Positions 33,241 to 41,639 of a DNA stretch of 52,249 nt are shown piece after piece. A model generated the notes under the pieces. It made no database searches, was not told the origin of the DNA, and saw only the letters and a list, made by a program, of their open reading frames with translations. How positions within the stretch are numbered: the first letter of the stretch is position 1; the number at the start of each line of letters is the position of its first letter. The position numbers and the translations under genes were made by a program. Source of the stretch: DAOTUL01 sp034437435 (GTDB lineage: Bacteria > Chloroflexota > Anaerolineae > Aggregatilineales > Phototrophicaceae); the NCBI GenBank assembly GCA_964417785.1, contig CAYQJO010000003.1:1-52249 (forward strand), written 5' to 3'.

Positions 33241-34731
33241 ATGCGCATTCTCTATATTGATATTGACAGCCTTCGTCCGGATCATCTTGGCTGCTATGGC
33301 TATCTACGCGATACCAGCCCCAACATCGACAGTCTGGCCGCCGAAGGCACTCGTTTCACCAACTATTATGTGTCGGATGCACCCTGCTTACCCTCGCGGT
33401 CGGCGCTGTGGAGCGGTCGGCACGGCTTCCACACCGGCGTCATCAATCATGGTGGAACCGCCGGGCAGCCCTTTGTCGAAGGACCAGAGCGCGGCTTCCG
33501 CGATCTGTTCGGCAGTACCAGTTGGATGTCGGCGCTGCGCCAGGCGGGACTTAAAACCGTGACGGTCAGCCCCTTTGGTGAGCGCCACTGTGCGTGGCAC
33601 TGGTACGCCGGCTACAACGAGGTCTACAACACCGGCAGGGGCGGCATGGAACGCGCCGGCGAGATGACACCAGTGGCGCTGGATTGGCTGGAACGCAACG
33701 GTGCTGAGGATAACTGGTTCTTGCATGTCAACATGTGGGACCCGCACACCCCTTACCGCACACCGGAGGACTTTGGCGACCCCTTCGCTGATGACCCACT
33801 GCCGGAACATTTCACCGAGGAATTTCGCCAGCAAGCCTGGAATGGCTATGGTCCGCACAGCCCGCAGGAACTTTACAGCTTCGATGAGACCAGCGATGCC
33901 ATGCTGGAAGCCTTCCCCCGCGCACCGGGCAAGCTCGACTCAATGGACGCGATACGCCGCTGGATCAACGCCTACGACACCGGCATCCGCTATGCCGACG
34001 AACATATCGGCCAGCTTATGACGAAGCTCAAAGACCTGGGCATCTATGACGACACCCTGATTATCGTCAGCGCAGATCACGGCGAGAATCAGGGCGAACT
34101 CAACGTGTGGGGCGACCATCAGACCGCCGACCAGATCACCTGCCGTGTCCCGCTGGTGGTCCGCTGGCCCGAAGTCACGACCGACGCCCGTATCGATTCC
34201 GCGCTGCACTACCATTTCGACTGGGCAGCGACGGTCATCGAGTTGGCGGGCGGTCAGGTGCCGTCAAACTGGGACGGTATACCCTTTACCGAGGCCTATA
34301 AAGGCGGTGACGAAGACGGACGCGCCTACATCGTGACCAGCCAGGGCGCATGGGCCTGCCAGCGTGGGGTGCGCTTCAACCACGAGGGACGCGAATACAT
34401 GGCCCTGCGCAGCTACCATGATGGCTATAAGATGGTCGAGCCGCTCATGTTGTTCGATCTGACCGATGATCCCCACGAGCGCAACAACATTGCCGGGAAG
34501 CGCCCAGACCTGCTGATGATGGCGATGGGCATGTTGGAGGAATGGTGGCAGCACATGATGGCGACCAGCCGCCACGATGTCGATCCGATGATGACGGTAC
34601 TGCGCGAAGGCGGCGCACTCCACACACGCGACGAGCTACCGGCCTACCTCAAACGGCTACGGGAGACCGGACGGCAAGATCATGCCGCGCTGCTGGAATC
34701 ACGCCATCCGGGCGAGGCGAAATCAGGTTAG
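33241..34731 (+). CDS. sulfatase (formylglycine-dependent, Cys type)
   Basis: The 496-residue sulfatase has the N-terminal metal motif DIDSLRPDHLGCYGY and the maturation motif C49-L-P-S-R (CxPSR), whose Cys is converted to formylglycine. A later SADHGENQGE supplies further metal ligands. No signal peptide is visible, so it may act in the cytosol on small sulfate esters. It needs a formylglycine-generating enzyme, which is not in the window. The start is ATG 33241, with GGAG 8 bases upstream. Confidence 0.92.
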   Translation: MRILYIDIDSLRPDHLGCYGYLRDTSPNIDSLAAEGTRFTNYYVSDAPCLPSRSALWSGRHGFHTGVINHGGTAGQPFVEGPERGFRDLFGSTSWMSALRQAGLKTVTVSPFGERHCAWHWYAGYNEVYNTGRGGMERAGEMTPVALDWLERNGAEDNWFLHVNMWDPHTPYRTPEDFGDPFADDPLPEHFTEEFRQQAWNGYGPHSPQELYSFDETSDAMLEAFPRAPGKLDSMDAIRRWINAYDTGIRYADEHIGQLMTKLKDLGIYDDTLIIVSADHGENQGELNVWGDHQTADQITCRVPLVVRWPEVTTDARIDSALHYHFDWAATVIELAGGQVPSNWDGIPFTEAYKGGDEDGRAYIVTSQGAWACQRGVRFNHEGREYMALRSYHDGYKMVEPLMLFDLTDDPHERNNIAGKRPDLLMMAMGMLEEWWQHMMATSRHDVDPMMTVLREGGALHTRDELPAYLKRLRETGRQDHAALLESRHPGEAKSG

Positions 34732-35472
34732 CGTCTCGCCACCGTTGACCGGCAGGATCGTGCCAGTGATGTAATCTTCGCTGACCAGATACGCCACCGC
34801 CCGCGCAACGTCCTCTCCCGCACCGGGACGTTTGAGCGGGCTGCGCTGGCCCGCTTTGGCCCATGCCTCGTCAGATGTGCCGGGGGCTTTGAGTACAGGA
34901 CCGGGCAGCACACCGTTCACACGGATGTTGTCAGGTCCCAGGCTCACCGCGCTGACTTCGGTCAGCATCAATAATCCAGCTTTGCTGATGTTATGATCCA
35001 CCCGCTCCGGCCAGGGACGGACCGAACCATAATCGCAGATGTTGATGATGGCCCCGCCGGACGGGTCGTTCTCACGCATCATGCGGGCTGCCGCCTGGGT
35101 GCAGAGGAAGGGCGCGGTCAGATTCACATCGAGTGAAAGCCGCCAGTCCGCCAGCGATACATTCATCAGCTTGTTGGCTTTAAACACGGAAGCACTGTTA
35201 ACCAGAATATCGAGCCGGTCGTAGTGTTCTTTGAGTGTGGCGAAGACGGTTTCAACACCTTCCGGCTTGCTGATGTCAGCCTGCACAGCAAACGCGCCCA
35301 CGCCGTTAGACTTGATCTCGTGCAGGGTTTCGCGTACCGTCGAGTCACTGGAATTATGGTAATGCACCAGGATATTCACACCGTGACGGGCCAGTTCCAG
35401 GGCAATTGCCTTGCCCACACGATGTGCACTGCCTGTTACCACTGCTACCTGATCGCTTAAGTCTACTCGCAT
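34723..35472 (-). CDS. short-chain dehydrogenase, pteridine-reductase-like, with altered catalytic Tyr
   Basis: The 249-residue SDR has the NADPH motif VVTGSAHRVGKAIA, which resembles pteridine reductases (PTR1/FolM). In the active-site region (NICDYGSV...RVDHNISKAG) the Asp lies 13 residues before the catalytic position, as in Leishmania PTR1. The usual Tyr of YxxxK reads His (codon CAT). The Lys is kept. It may be inactive, use His, or belong to a His-bearing subfamily. The start is ATG 35472, with a G run upstream. Its 3' end overlaps the convergent sulfatase gene by 9 bases. Confidence 0.85.
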   Translation of the reverse strand: MRVDLSDQVAVVTGSAHRVGKAIALELARHGVNILVHYHNSSDSTVRETLHEIKSNGVGAFAVQADISKPEGVETVFATLKEHYDRLDILVNSASVFKANKLMNVSLADWRLSLDVNLTAPFLCTQAAARMMRENDPSGGAIINICDYGSVRPWPERVDHNISKAGLLMLTEVSAVSLGPDNIRVNGVLPGPVLKAPGTSDEAWAKAGQRSPLKRPGAGEDVARAVAYLVSEDYITGTILPVNGGETLT

Positions 35473-35504
35473 TGCCCCCCACGATAGTCTTTTGAACGAT
35501 GGAA

Positions 35505-35522
35505 CGCGGACGGCCGTCCGCG
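35505..35522. repeat. 18-bp perfect palindrome between CoxE-like and SDR genes
   Basis: CGCGGACGGCCGTCCGCG sits between the CoxE-like stop and the SDR start. It could be a weak terminator or a member of the GGACGGC hairpin family also seen at 52222-52241. Confidence 0.55.
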
Positions 35523-35528
35523 AAATCA

Positions 35529-36911
35529 TTATCCGTCGGCCAGAATCTTATCTACTGCATCGGCCAGATGCCGCAGCGTGTTGACGTAGTATACACCATC
35601 CGACCGCGATGCATATTCCCACATATCGCTGTCGCCTGTCCCCCATTGAGCCTGTGCTTCCGGGCAGAACCAGATCAAGCGGCGGCTCTTGCGGTGAATG
35701 TCGCTGGCAATGTCCAGGCGTGGATCGTTGTAGTTGTTGCGCCCGTCACCCAGGATAATCACGGTTGTTTTGCCCGTCACCAATCCCATGTGACCCTGCT
35801 TAAACGTCGCCAGACTGTTGCCTAAGTCCGTGTTGTAATAACCGGGGCGGTTTTCCGAAAGCACCCGCTGGATGGCAGCCTGCGGATCATGTTCCTTGAA
35901 CACCATGCTGATGTCCACCAGATCGTTGATGAAGATAAAGCTGTTGGTCCGGGCTACCTGATCCTGGAGTTCGTAAATCAGCGTGAGCAAGAACTCTGTA
36001 CAGTAGCGCACGGATGTGCTGACATCACAGATCACGACCAGTGATGGTTTGACATGGCGCGTGCGGTGCCGCAGTTCAATTGGCGTACCGCCGTAACGCA
36101 TGTTGGCCCGCAGCGTCCGCCGGGGATCGGGGGTGCCGGTTTTGGCCCGTTTCTGCCGCAGCGCCGAACGGCTGCGCAAACGAGCTGCCAGACGGCGCGT
36201 CTCATCGCGGATGTCGTCAACCTCGTTCTGGCCCAACTGCGAGAACGGCACATCCATCAAGTCTGGCTTGGATTTCGGCTCCTGCTGCGCCATCTGTTCC
36301 GCCAGTGAAGCACCGACATGCTGCGAAATCTGCTCGGACAGCCCCTCAGCGTTCTCCTGCAACATCTCGCGTATCTGGTCCAGGCTCTCCTGGCTCATGC
36401 CCATTTCGGCCAGTTGTTCCAGCAGTTCTTCGATCATATCCTGAAGCTGCTGCAAACCGGACTGCTGGTTCATGCGGCGCTCGAACCAGCGCCGCTGGTA
36501 CATCTCATCACCCTGTTGCAGGCCGCTCTGCTGGCCCATCTGGTCAAGCTGTTCCTGGCTGAAAGGTTTACCATCGAGAAGCTGCTGCAAAAGCTGCTTG
36601 AGTGCTTCCATCTGGCCTGCCATCGAGCGCATGGCCTGCTGGAGCATATCTTGCTCCTGCGGTGTCAGGTTATCCGGGATGTTTTGCAGCGGTGGCGTGT
36701 TTGAACTGAAGAATAATGGGAAGAAATACTCGAAGATATGCTGATCGCGCTGTTCTTTTACCAGCGTCGCTTTGAGTGTAGACCGGAATTGATCGCTGCT
36801 CCCCACACCGACCACCTCAGTCCCGTACATTGCATCCTGGCTCTCTGCCAGTGAAATACGCACACCGGCAGCCCGAAGCGCCCGGATGAAATCTACCATG
36901 CGCTTATCCAT
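35529..36911 (-). CDS. CoxE-like vWA-domain protein
   Basis: The 460-residue product has a helical N-terminal part, a Gln/Met/Glu-rich coiled-coil middle (about residues 85-225) and a C-terminal von Willebrand A domain. Its MIDAS motif is DVSTS (VVICDVSTSVRY), with a later ILGDGRNN. This is the CoxE family, which normally works with a MoxR-type AAA+ ATPase to insert cofactors or remodel complexes. No moxR is adjacent; the chelatase I-like gene at 6475 belongs to another family. The start ATG 36911 has AAGGGA 7 bases upstream. Confidence 0.85.
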   Translation of the reverse strand: MDKRMVDFIRALRAAGVRISLAESQDAMYGTEVVGVGSSDQFRSTLKATLVKEQRDQHIFEYFFPLFFSSNTPPLQNIPDNLTPQEQDMLQQAMRSMAGQMEALKQLLQQLLDGKPFSQEQLDQMGQQSGLQQGDEMYQRRWFERRMNQQSGLQQLQDMIEELLEQLAEMGMSQESLDQIREMLQENAEGLSEQISQHVGASLAEQMAQQEPKSKPDLMDVPFSQLGQNEVDDIRDETRRLAARLRSRSALRQKRAKTGTPDPRRTLRANMRYGGTPIELRHRTRHVKPSLVVICDVSTSVRYCTEFLLTLIYELQDQVARTNSFIFINDLVDISMVFKEHDPQAAIQRVLSENRPGYYNTDLGNSLATFKQGHMGLVTGKTTVIILGDGRNNYNDPRLDIASDIHRKSRRLIWFCPEAQAQWGTGDSDMWEYASRSDGVYYVNTLRHLADAVDKILADG

Positions 36912-36948
36912 CACACTGTCCCTTGATTACAGTACTTCTAGGCCATCA

Positions 36949-37030
36949 TAAGGATACACCCTTGCACCTGAAGGCGCAAGACAGGGAAGCCCCTTATATC
37001 CCACCGCTAAAGCAGGTGGGTTTTACGGGG
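36949..37030 (+). mobile_element. IS200/IS605-type right-end relic, copy 2
   Basis: Bases 36949-36993 are identical to 6593-6637. They are followed by TTATAT and a hairpin with CCCACC and GGTGGG arms around GCTAAAGCA. The order GGAAGCCCC then CCCACC hairpin is characteristic of the tnpB 3' end and right end of IS200/IS605 elements, where the omega-RNA scaffold lies. No tnpA or tnpB remains. Confidence 0.7.
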
Positions 37031-37139
37031 CCTGTCCATAATTTTCCTCGGATCGTTCATCGGCGGGATCATTGCCGGCGATCCGCTGCTCTATAGGCGG
37101 ACAGATCAACCTCAACGAGGTGACATTCCGTCTCGGCTA
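37031..37139 (+). pseudogene. possible gene fragment next to the IS relic
   Basis: One frame reads LSIIFLGSFIGGIIAGDPLL, a membrane-helix-like stretch. A second frame then gives GGQINLNEVTFRLGY and a stop at about 37138. This looks like the 3' end of a small membrane-protein gene that lost its 5' part and one base. The family is not recognised. Confidence 0.3.
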
Positions 37140-37706
37140 TTAGTTGACGGCCTCGGCTGCGACGTCGCCTTCAGACTCACCCTGAGCTGGCATGGCCTGG
37201 ATGTCGAGCAAAATCCTGACATCACGGCTTACCAGCACGCCGCCGGTCTCAAGCGCCTGATTCCAGGTCAGACCGAAATCTTCACGGTCGATCTTCGTGC
37301 TGGCCTCAAAGCCAACCACCGGGAAACCGAAAGGACTCTGGCCCTGGCCCAGGTAGGTCACATCCAGCGTCACCGGGCGGGTCATGTCACGGATGGTCAG
37401 ATCGCCGGTCACTTTCGCCACCTGGTCGCCCTTCATCTCGACGCCGGTACTCTTGAAGACCATCTCCGGGTAATTCTCGACCTCGAAGAAATCCGCGCTG
37501 CGCAGGTGATTGTCGCGGTCAGCGGTGCCGCTGTCGATACTGGCAACCTGGATGGTCGCCTCAACGGAAGAAGCCGCCGGGTTGGACGGATCGAAATCGA
37601 TCATGGCGTTGTAATCGTTGAAGCTGCCACGAACAGTGGTAATCATCATATGCTTCACGGTAAATTCCACAGCGCTGTGCGCGTTATCCACTACCCACTT
37701 TGCCAT
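37140..37706 (-). CDS. YceI family protein
   Basis: The 188-residue YceI-type lipocalin-like beta-barrel begins WVVDNAHSAVEFTVKHMMITTVRGSFNDY. It has SADFFEVENYPEMVFKST and the closing RLDVRD-type DREDFGLTWNQALETGGVLVSRDVRI. Family members bind isoprenoids. No signal peptide is visible, so it is probably cytosolic. The start is ATG 37706, with GGAG upstream. A perfect 20-base palindrome lies 31 bases before it, and a TetR gene is just upstream. Confidence 0.93.
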   Translation of the reverse strand: MAKWVVDNAHSAVEFTVKHMMITTVRGSFNDYNAMIDFDPSNPAASSVEATIQVASIDSGTADRDNHLRSADFFEVENYPEMVFKSTGVEMKGDQVAKVTGDLTIRDMTRPVTLDVTYLGQGQSPFGFPVVGFEASTKIDREDFGLTWNQALETGGVLVSRDVRILLDIQAMPAQGESEGDVAAEAVN

Positions 37707-37737
37707 TTTGGTACTCTCCTGTTTATTGCTTATCCAT

Positions 37738-37757
37738 AAACGGACTATAGTCCGTTT
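37738..37757. promoter_or_regulatory. perfect 20-bp palindromic operator before yceI
   Basis: AAACGGACTATAGTCCGTTT is a perfect palindrome between the TetR stop (37798) and the yceI start (37706). It contains TATAGT on the minus strand, a likely -10. It is the probable TetR operator. Confidence 0.8.
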
Positions 37758-37797
37758 CATATAGATAAGATTAACCGGAGTCCCTGCATCTGTCCAG

Positions 37798-38391
37798 TTA
37801 GTGTTGGATAAGCGAATCGAGAAGCTGAGATAAGCCGGTGTGAATCTGATCGGGGGAATAGCCGAGAGCGTCAAGCTGGAACTGGATGGTGTAGACGTTG
37901 AGCATGGTATACAGCACATCGGCGGCGTAATCGCGGTCCAGCGTCACATCCAGCCGGTTCAGCAATCCGCGAATCGTCTGCCGCCACCACACATGCGCCG
38001 GAAATGTGAGGGCGGATACACCGCTGGCGTCTAACCCCTCCGCCATCAGGTCCAGATTACTGATGACGAAATCCGCCGCCGCTGGCAGAAACCAGCGCAG
38101 ATCGTCTTGCGGGTTGTTCTGCTGGCGCAGACGGTCGAGTGTCTGAATTTGAAGCTGGCGCTGCTGGTGATCGAGCAGGGCATAGCAGACTTCGGCCTTG
38201 TTGTTAAAATGACGATACAGCGTCCCCTTACCGACGTGGGCCTCGCTGGCGAGTTCGGTCATGGAGACATTGGCGACGCCGCGATCCGAGAACAACTGCC
38301 GCGCCGTATCCAGCAGCAGATTGTAATTCTTGACGGCATCGGCTCGTGTAGGGCGTGCGCCTTGCAGCGGGATAGAGCCATCATCACTCAT
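37798..38391 (-). CDS. TetR-family regulator next to yceI
   Basis: The 197-residue product has a TetR HTH (NYNLLLDTARQLFSDRGVANVSMTELASEAHVGKGTLYRHFNNKAEVCYALL) and a C-terminal ligand domain. The start ATG 38391 overlaps the M23 peptidase stop by ATGA, so it is also the end of the guanine-biosynthesis operon read from 42543. The palindrome at 37738-37757 suggests that it controls yceI. Confidence 0.92.
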   Translation of the reverse strand: MSDDGSIPLQGARPTRADAVKNYNLLLDTARQLFSDRGVANVSMTELASEAHVGKGTLYRHFNNKAEVCYALLDHQQRQLQIQTLDRLRQQNNPQDDLRWFLPAAADFVISNLDLMAEGLDASGVSALTFPAHVWWRQTIRGLLNRLDVTLDRDYAADVLYTMLNVYTIQFQLDALGYSPDQIHTGLSQLLDSLIQH

Positions 38392-39302
38392 GGCAGCCAC
38401 ATCGCAAAGAAATCGACGCTATCGACCCACAACCCCTGGATATTGATCTCCCAATGCAGATGCGGTCCACCGCTGCGCCCGGTGTTACCGCTGACGCCGA
38501 TGATCTGCCCTTTGCTCACCGATTGCCCCCGCGTGACATGCACCTGCGAGAGATGCGAATAGCCGGAGAAGATGCCGTAACCATGATCGATCACGACATG
38601 GTTGCCGCGAATATCCAACAATCCGGCGAAGGCTACCGTCCCTGCGCCCATCGCCTGGACCGGCGTGCCGGTCGGCGCACGCAAATCCCAGCCGGTGTGG
38701 CGTGTCTCGACCGTGCCATTAATCACACGGAACTCGCCAAATGATGAGGTCAGCACCGACTGAATCGGAAGCTGCCAGCCATCCTCCGCCCACATGCGCT
38801 CCTCGGTGTAGGTCTGGAAAACGCTGTCGAGCCGGGCCATTTCCAGCCGTTCCACTTCCGGATCGAGCAGATAGCCCCGATCCGATGGTATGCTGAAATC
38901 GAAGCGGAGAAAGCCTCCGAGCGTAACATCGACCTGAGCCGGAATGGTGGTACGCGTACCGTCTTCATGCCAGACAAACACCGAGAAATCGTATAAGCGC
39001 GGCGTTTGATCCATGTTGATGACCAGCAGACCATAATAAGCGTCGTCGGTTTCAACATAGAAGAACTCGCTCAGACGGTCCATGAAGCGCACCCGCGCTC
39101 CCGCGACCGAATCACCCGATACTCGCATCAAGCCAATCCGCGCCTGCGGAATCTGGCTGAAGAACAGGTCCAGCGTCACGCCGTCCTGCGTGAGTGTGGT
39201 CACGGGCTGTGGTGCATCGACCACAGCTTCCGGTGGTGGCTGCTGCGCCGTTACCGGCACCAGCAAGAACAACACCATCATGATGACCGAGATTCGTCGC
39301 AT
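38388..39302 (-). CDS. M23 family metallopeptidase (LytM-type), secreted
   Basis: The 304-residue product has a signal peptide (ISVIMMVLFLLVPVTA-QQ), a roughly 150-residue beta-rich N-terminal part, and a C-terminal M23 domain. The zinc site is RHTGWDLRAP (His and Asp) and GPHLHWEI (His). It would cut peptidoglycan peptide bridges or activate other hydrolases. The gap to the lipoprotein gene upstream is 14 bases. Confidence 0.92.
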   Translation of the reverse strand: MRRISVIMMVLFLLVPVTAQQPPPEAVVDAPQPVTTLTQDGVTLDLFFSQIPQARIGLMRVSGDSVAGARVRFMDRLSEFFYVETDDAYYGLLVINMDQTPRLYDFSVFVWHEDGTRTTIPAQVDVTLGGFLRFDFSIPSDRGYLLDPEVERLEMARLDSVFQTYTEERMWAEDGWQLPIQSVLTSSFGEFRVINGTVETRHTGWDLRAPTGTPVQAMGAGTVAFAGLLDIRGNHVVIDHGYGIFSGYSHLSQVHVTRGQSVSKGQIIGVSGNTGRSGGPHLHWEINIQGLWVDSVDFFAMWLP

Positions 39303-39316
39303 ATCATTTACTTCCT

Positions 39317-40123
39317 CTACTGCTCTTCGGGCGTCATGGACGCCAGCATCGCCTGCACTTCAAACTCAACTGAGTCGAGGATTGATTGGAGTGTATCGAC
39401 TGCCGGGCCGTCCATCGCCTCAATCGGGTCCGTATAGACATAAAACATGAAATTCAGTCCGTCCACCTGCAACCCGGCAAACCAGCCGCGTGTATCAGGT
39501 TCTTCCGGGCATTGGACCACCTGGAACCAGGTGCCATCCGCCGGTTGACCACCAACCATAAAGGTGTACTCGCGTTCCAGATCGGTGCCAAAGGTACATT
39601 CGGCTTCAAACACCGCCAGCCGCAGCAGGCGTAAACCGTCCAACCGCAGCAGCGATTGGAGCGGGTCGGTTGGCATCAAGGGGTTGCCGCCGCCGACATT
39701 CGGGAAGCCCCACAGGAGAACCACGTTACCTGTGCCACCGGTTACCGGGCCGACGTACTTGGTAAACGGGACCAGCCGCACCATACCATCAATATCCTGG
39801 ATGGACTGCACACCGTTGCCAGATAACCAGTCATCGGGCAGATCAATCGCAATCGGCGGATCGGCTTCCTCACCCTCAGCCGCTTCAACCACCAGTTCGA
39901 TGGTCGGCAGTGGGGTTTCGGTCGGGGTTTCAATAAGTGTAGGCGCTGCCGCTGGCGTCGTGGCCGTCGGTTGTGGCGTATTGGTCGATGTCGGCACCGG
40001 TGTCAGCGTGACCGTTGGGGTCGGGTCCTCACCGCCGCCACAGGCCGCCAGGATCAACACCATCACCAGAGCAATGGCTTTATTCCCACTCAATCGTCGC
40101 GGGTGGTTTGCTTGTAATATCAT
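39317..40123 (-). CDS. lipoprotein of unknown function
   Basis: A lipobox LILAAC is followed by a Thr/Pro linker. A globular domain of about 180 residues (IAIDLPDDWLSGNGVQSIQD to FMFYVYTDPIEAMDGPAVDTLQSILDSVEF) resembles PsbP/LpqN-like domains that test fitted stress curves, but the match is weak. The start is uncertain: ATG 40123 lies inside guaA and gives a normal lipoprotein signal, while GTG 40132 is also in frame. It overlaps the guaA 3' end by about 44 bases. Confidence 0.65.
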   Translation of the reverse strand: MILQANHPRRLSGNKAIALVMVLILAACGGGEDPTPTVTLTPVPTSTNTPQPTATTPAAAPTLIETPTETPLPTIELVVEAAEGEEADPPIAIDLPDDWLSGNGVQSIQDIDGMVRLVPFTKYVGPVTGGTGNVVLLWGFPNVGGGNPLMPTDPLQSLLRLDGLRLLRLAVFEAECTFGTDLEREYTFMVGGQPADGTWFQVVQCPEEPDTRGWFAGLQVDGLNFMFYVYTDPIEAMDGPAVDTLQSILDSVEFEVQAMLASMTPEEQ

Positions 40124-41639
40124 AGGTGACACGGTTGATCCCCTTCACCTCGTTTACAATCCGGTTGCTGATTTTGCCCAGCAGATCGTAGGGCAGATGC
40201 ACCCAGTCCGCCGTCATAAAGTCGTCAGTGGCGACGGCCCGCAGCACCAGCACCTCCTCATAGGTGCGGTTATCGCCCATCACCCCAACACTCTTGACCG
40301 GCAGCAGCACTGCGAAAGACTGCGATGTTCCCTCGTGCAGCAGTCCGGCGTTGTCCAATTCTTCCAGGAAGATCGCATCTGCCGCCCTCAGCTTTTCCAG
40401 CCGCTCCCACGTTAGCGGTCCCAGGCAGCGAATCCCCAGACCGGGACCAGGGAAGGGCTGCCGCCACACAATCGCATCCGGCAAACCGAGCGCCGTACCG
40501 ACTTTCCGCACCTCGTCCTTGAACAGATCGCGCAGCGGCTCCACCAGATCGAACCGCTCCTTGAAGTCCGGTGGCAGACCGCCGACGTTGTGGTGACTTT
40601 TGATCGTTTTGGCCGATTGATGGCCGATGGCGCTCTCGATCACATCCGGGTAGATGGTCCCCTGCGCCAGAAAGCGTACACCCTGCAAATCATCAGCCTG
40701 CTCGCGGAAGACATCGATGAACAACCGCCCGATGATCTTGCGCTTCTGTTCTGGTTCGGTCTCGTGCTGCAACTCATCCAGGAAGCGCTCGGTGGCATCT
40801 ACCGCGATCAAATTCATGCCCTGCTGCTCACGGAAAACCTGGACCACCTGTTCTGGCTCGTATTTGCGCATCAAGCCCGTGTTGACGAACACCGCCGTCA
40901 GCCGGTCACTGATGGCACGATGGATTAGCGCTCCGGCCACCGCCGAATCAACGCCGCCGCTGAGGGCCAGCAGCACCCGGCCATCGCCCACCTGCGCCTG
41001 GATACGCTCGATGGCGTCCTCAATGAAGGCGACCGGCGTCCAGCGTGCTTCACAGCCACAGATGTTGAAGACAAAATTGTGCAGCAGTTCCATGCCCTGC
41101 GGCGTATGCGACACTTCGGGATGGAACTGCACACCGTAGAATCTACGGCGCTCATCGCCAATAGCCGCCAGCACACCGCCCTCAGAGTGTGCCAGCACCT
41201 GGAATCCTGATGGTGGGCGCTCGACATGATCGCCATGCGACATCCACACGCTCATTTGCTGCGGCATGGACGCGAACAGCGGGTTCTCACTGGCGACGGT
41301 GATCTGACTGCGACCGTACTCCCGCGCCTCCCCCGGTGCTACCGTGCCGCTCAATGACTGCGCGATGACCTGCATCCCATAACACACACCGAGAATCGGC
41401 TGGCCGGTTTCCAGCAGTCCTGCCGCTGGCCGGGGAGCATCTGTCTCATAAATGCTGTTCGGTCCACCAGAGAGGATCAGGCCGCGTATCTGGTGTTCGG
41501 CCAGTTGGTCGGGCGTGACATCGTGCGGGAAAACCTCGGCATACACGCCCAGTTCACGCACCCGGCGGGCGATCAACTGGGTGTACTGCGATCCAAAGTC
41601 GAGGATGGCGATCCCATCCGAACGGAGTTCGGCACTCAT
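40080..41639 (-). CDS. guaA: GMP synthase (glutamine-hydrolysing)
   Basis: The 519-residue enzyme converts XMP to GMP with glutamine and ATP. The N-terminal class I amidotransferase has C86 (LGVCYGMQ) and VQFHPEVSHT. The ATP-pyrophosphatase has the PP-loop LALSGGVDSAVA. The C-terminal dimer domain ends TYDITSKPPATIEWE. It overlaps the xpt stop by ATGA (41636-41639), so GMP synthesis and xanthine salvage are coupled. Confidence 0.97.
   Translation of the reverse strand: MSAELRSDGIAILDFGSQYTQLIARRVRELGVYAEVFPHDVTPDQLAEHQIRGLILSGGPNSIYETDAPRPAAGLLETGQPILGVCYGMQVIAQSLSGTVAPGEAREYGRSQITVASENPLFASMPQQMSVWMSHGDHVERPPSGFQVLAHSEGGVLAAIGDERRRFYGVQFHPEVSHTPQGMELLHNFVFNICGCEARWTPVAFIEDAIERIQAQVGDGRVLLALSGGVDSAVAGALIHRAISDRLTAVFVNTGLMRKYEPEQVVQVFREQQGMNLIAVDATERFLDELQHETEPEQKRKIIGRLFIDVFREQADDLQGVRFLAQGTIYPDVIESAIGHQSAKTIKSHHNVGGLPPDFKERFDLVEPLRDLFKDEVRKVGTALGLPDAIVWRQPFPGPGLGIRCLGPLTWERLEKLRAADAIFLEELDNAGLLHEGTSQSFAVLLPVKSVGVMGDNRTYEEVLVLRAVATDDFMTADWVHLPYDLLGKISNRIVNEVKGINRVTYDITSKPPATIEWE

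Noticed and set aside
39564..40415. 283-residue plus-strand ORF opposite the lipoprotein and guaA
   Set aside because: Val/Gly/Ser-rich low-complexity translation is what Thr/Pro linkers give on the opposite strand; guaA is certain on the other strand.
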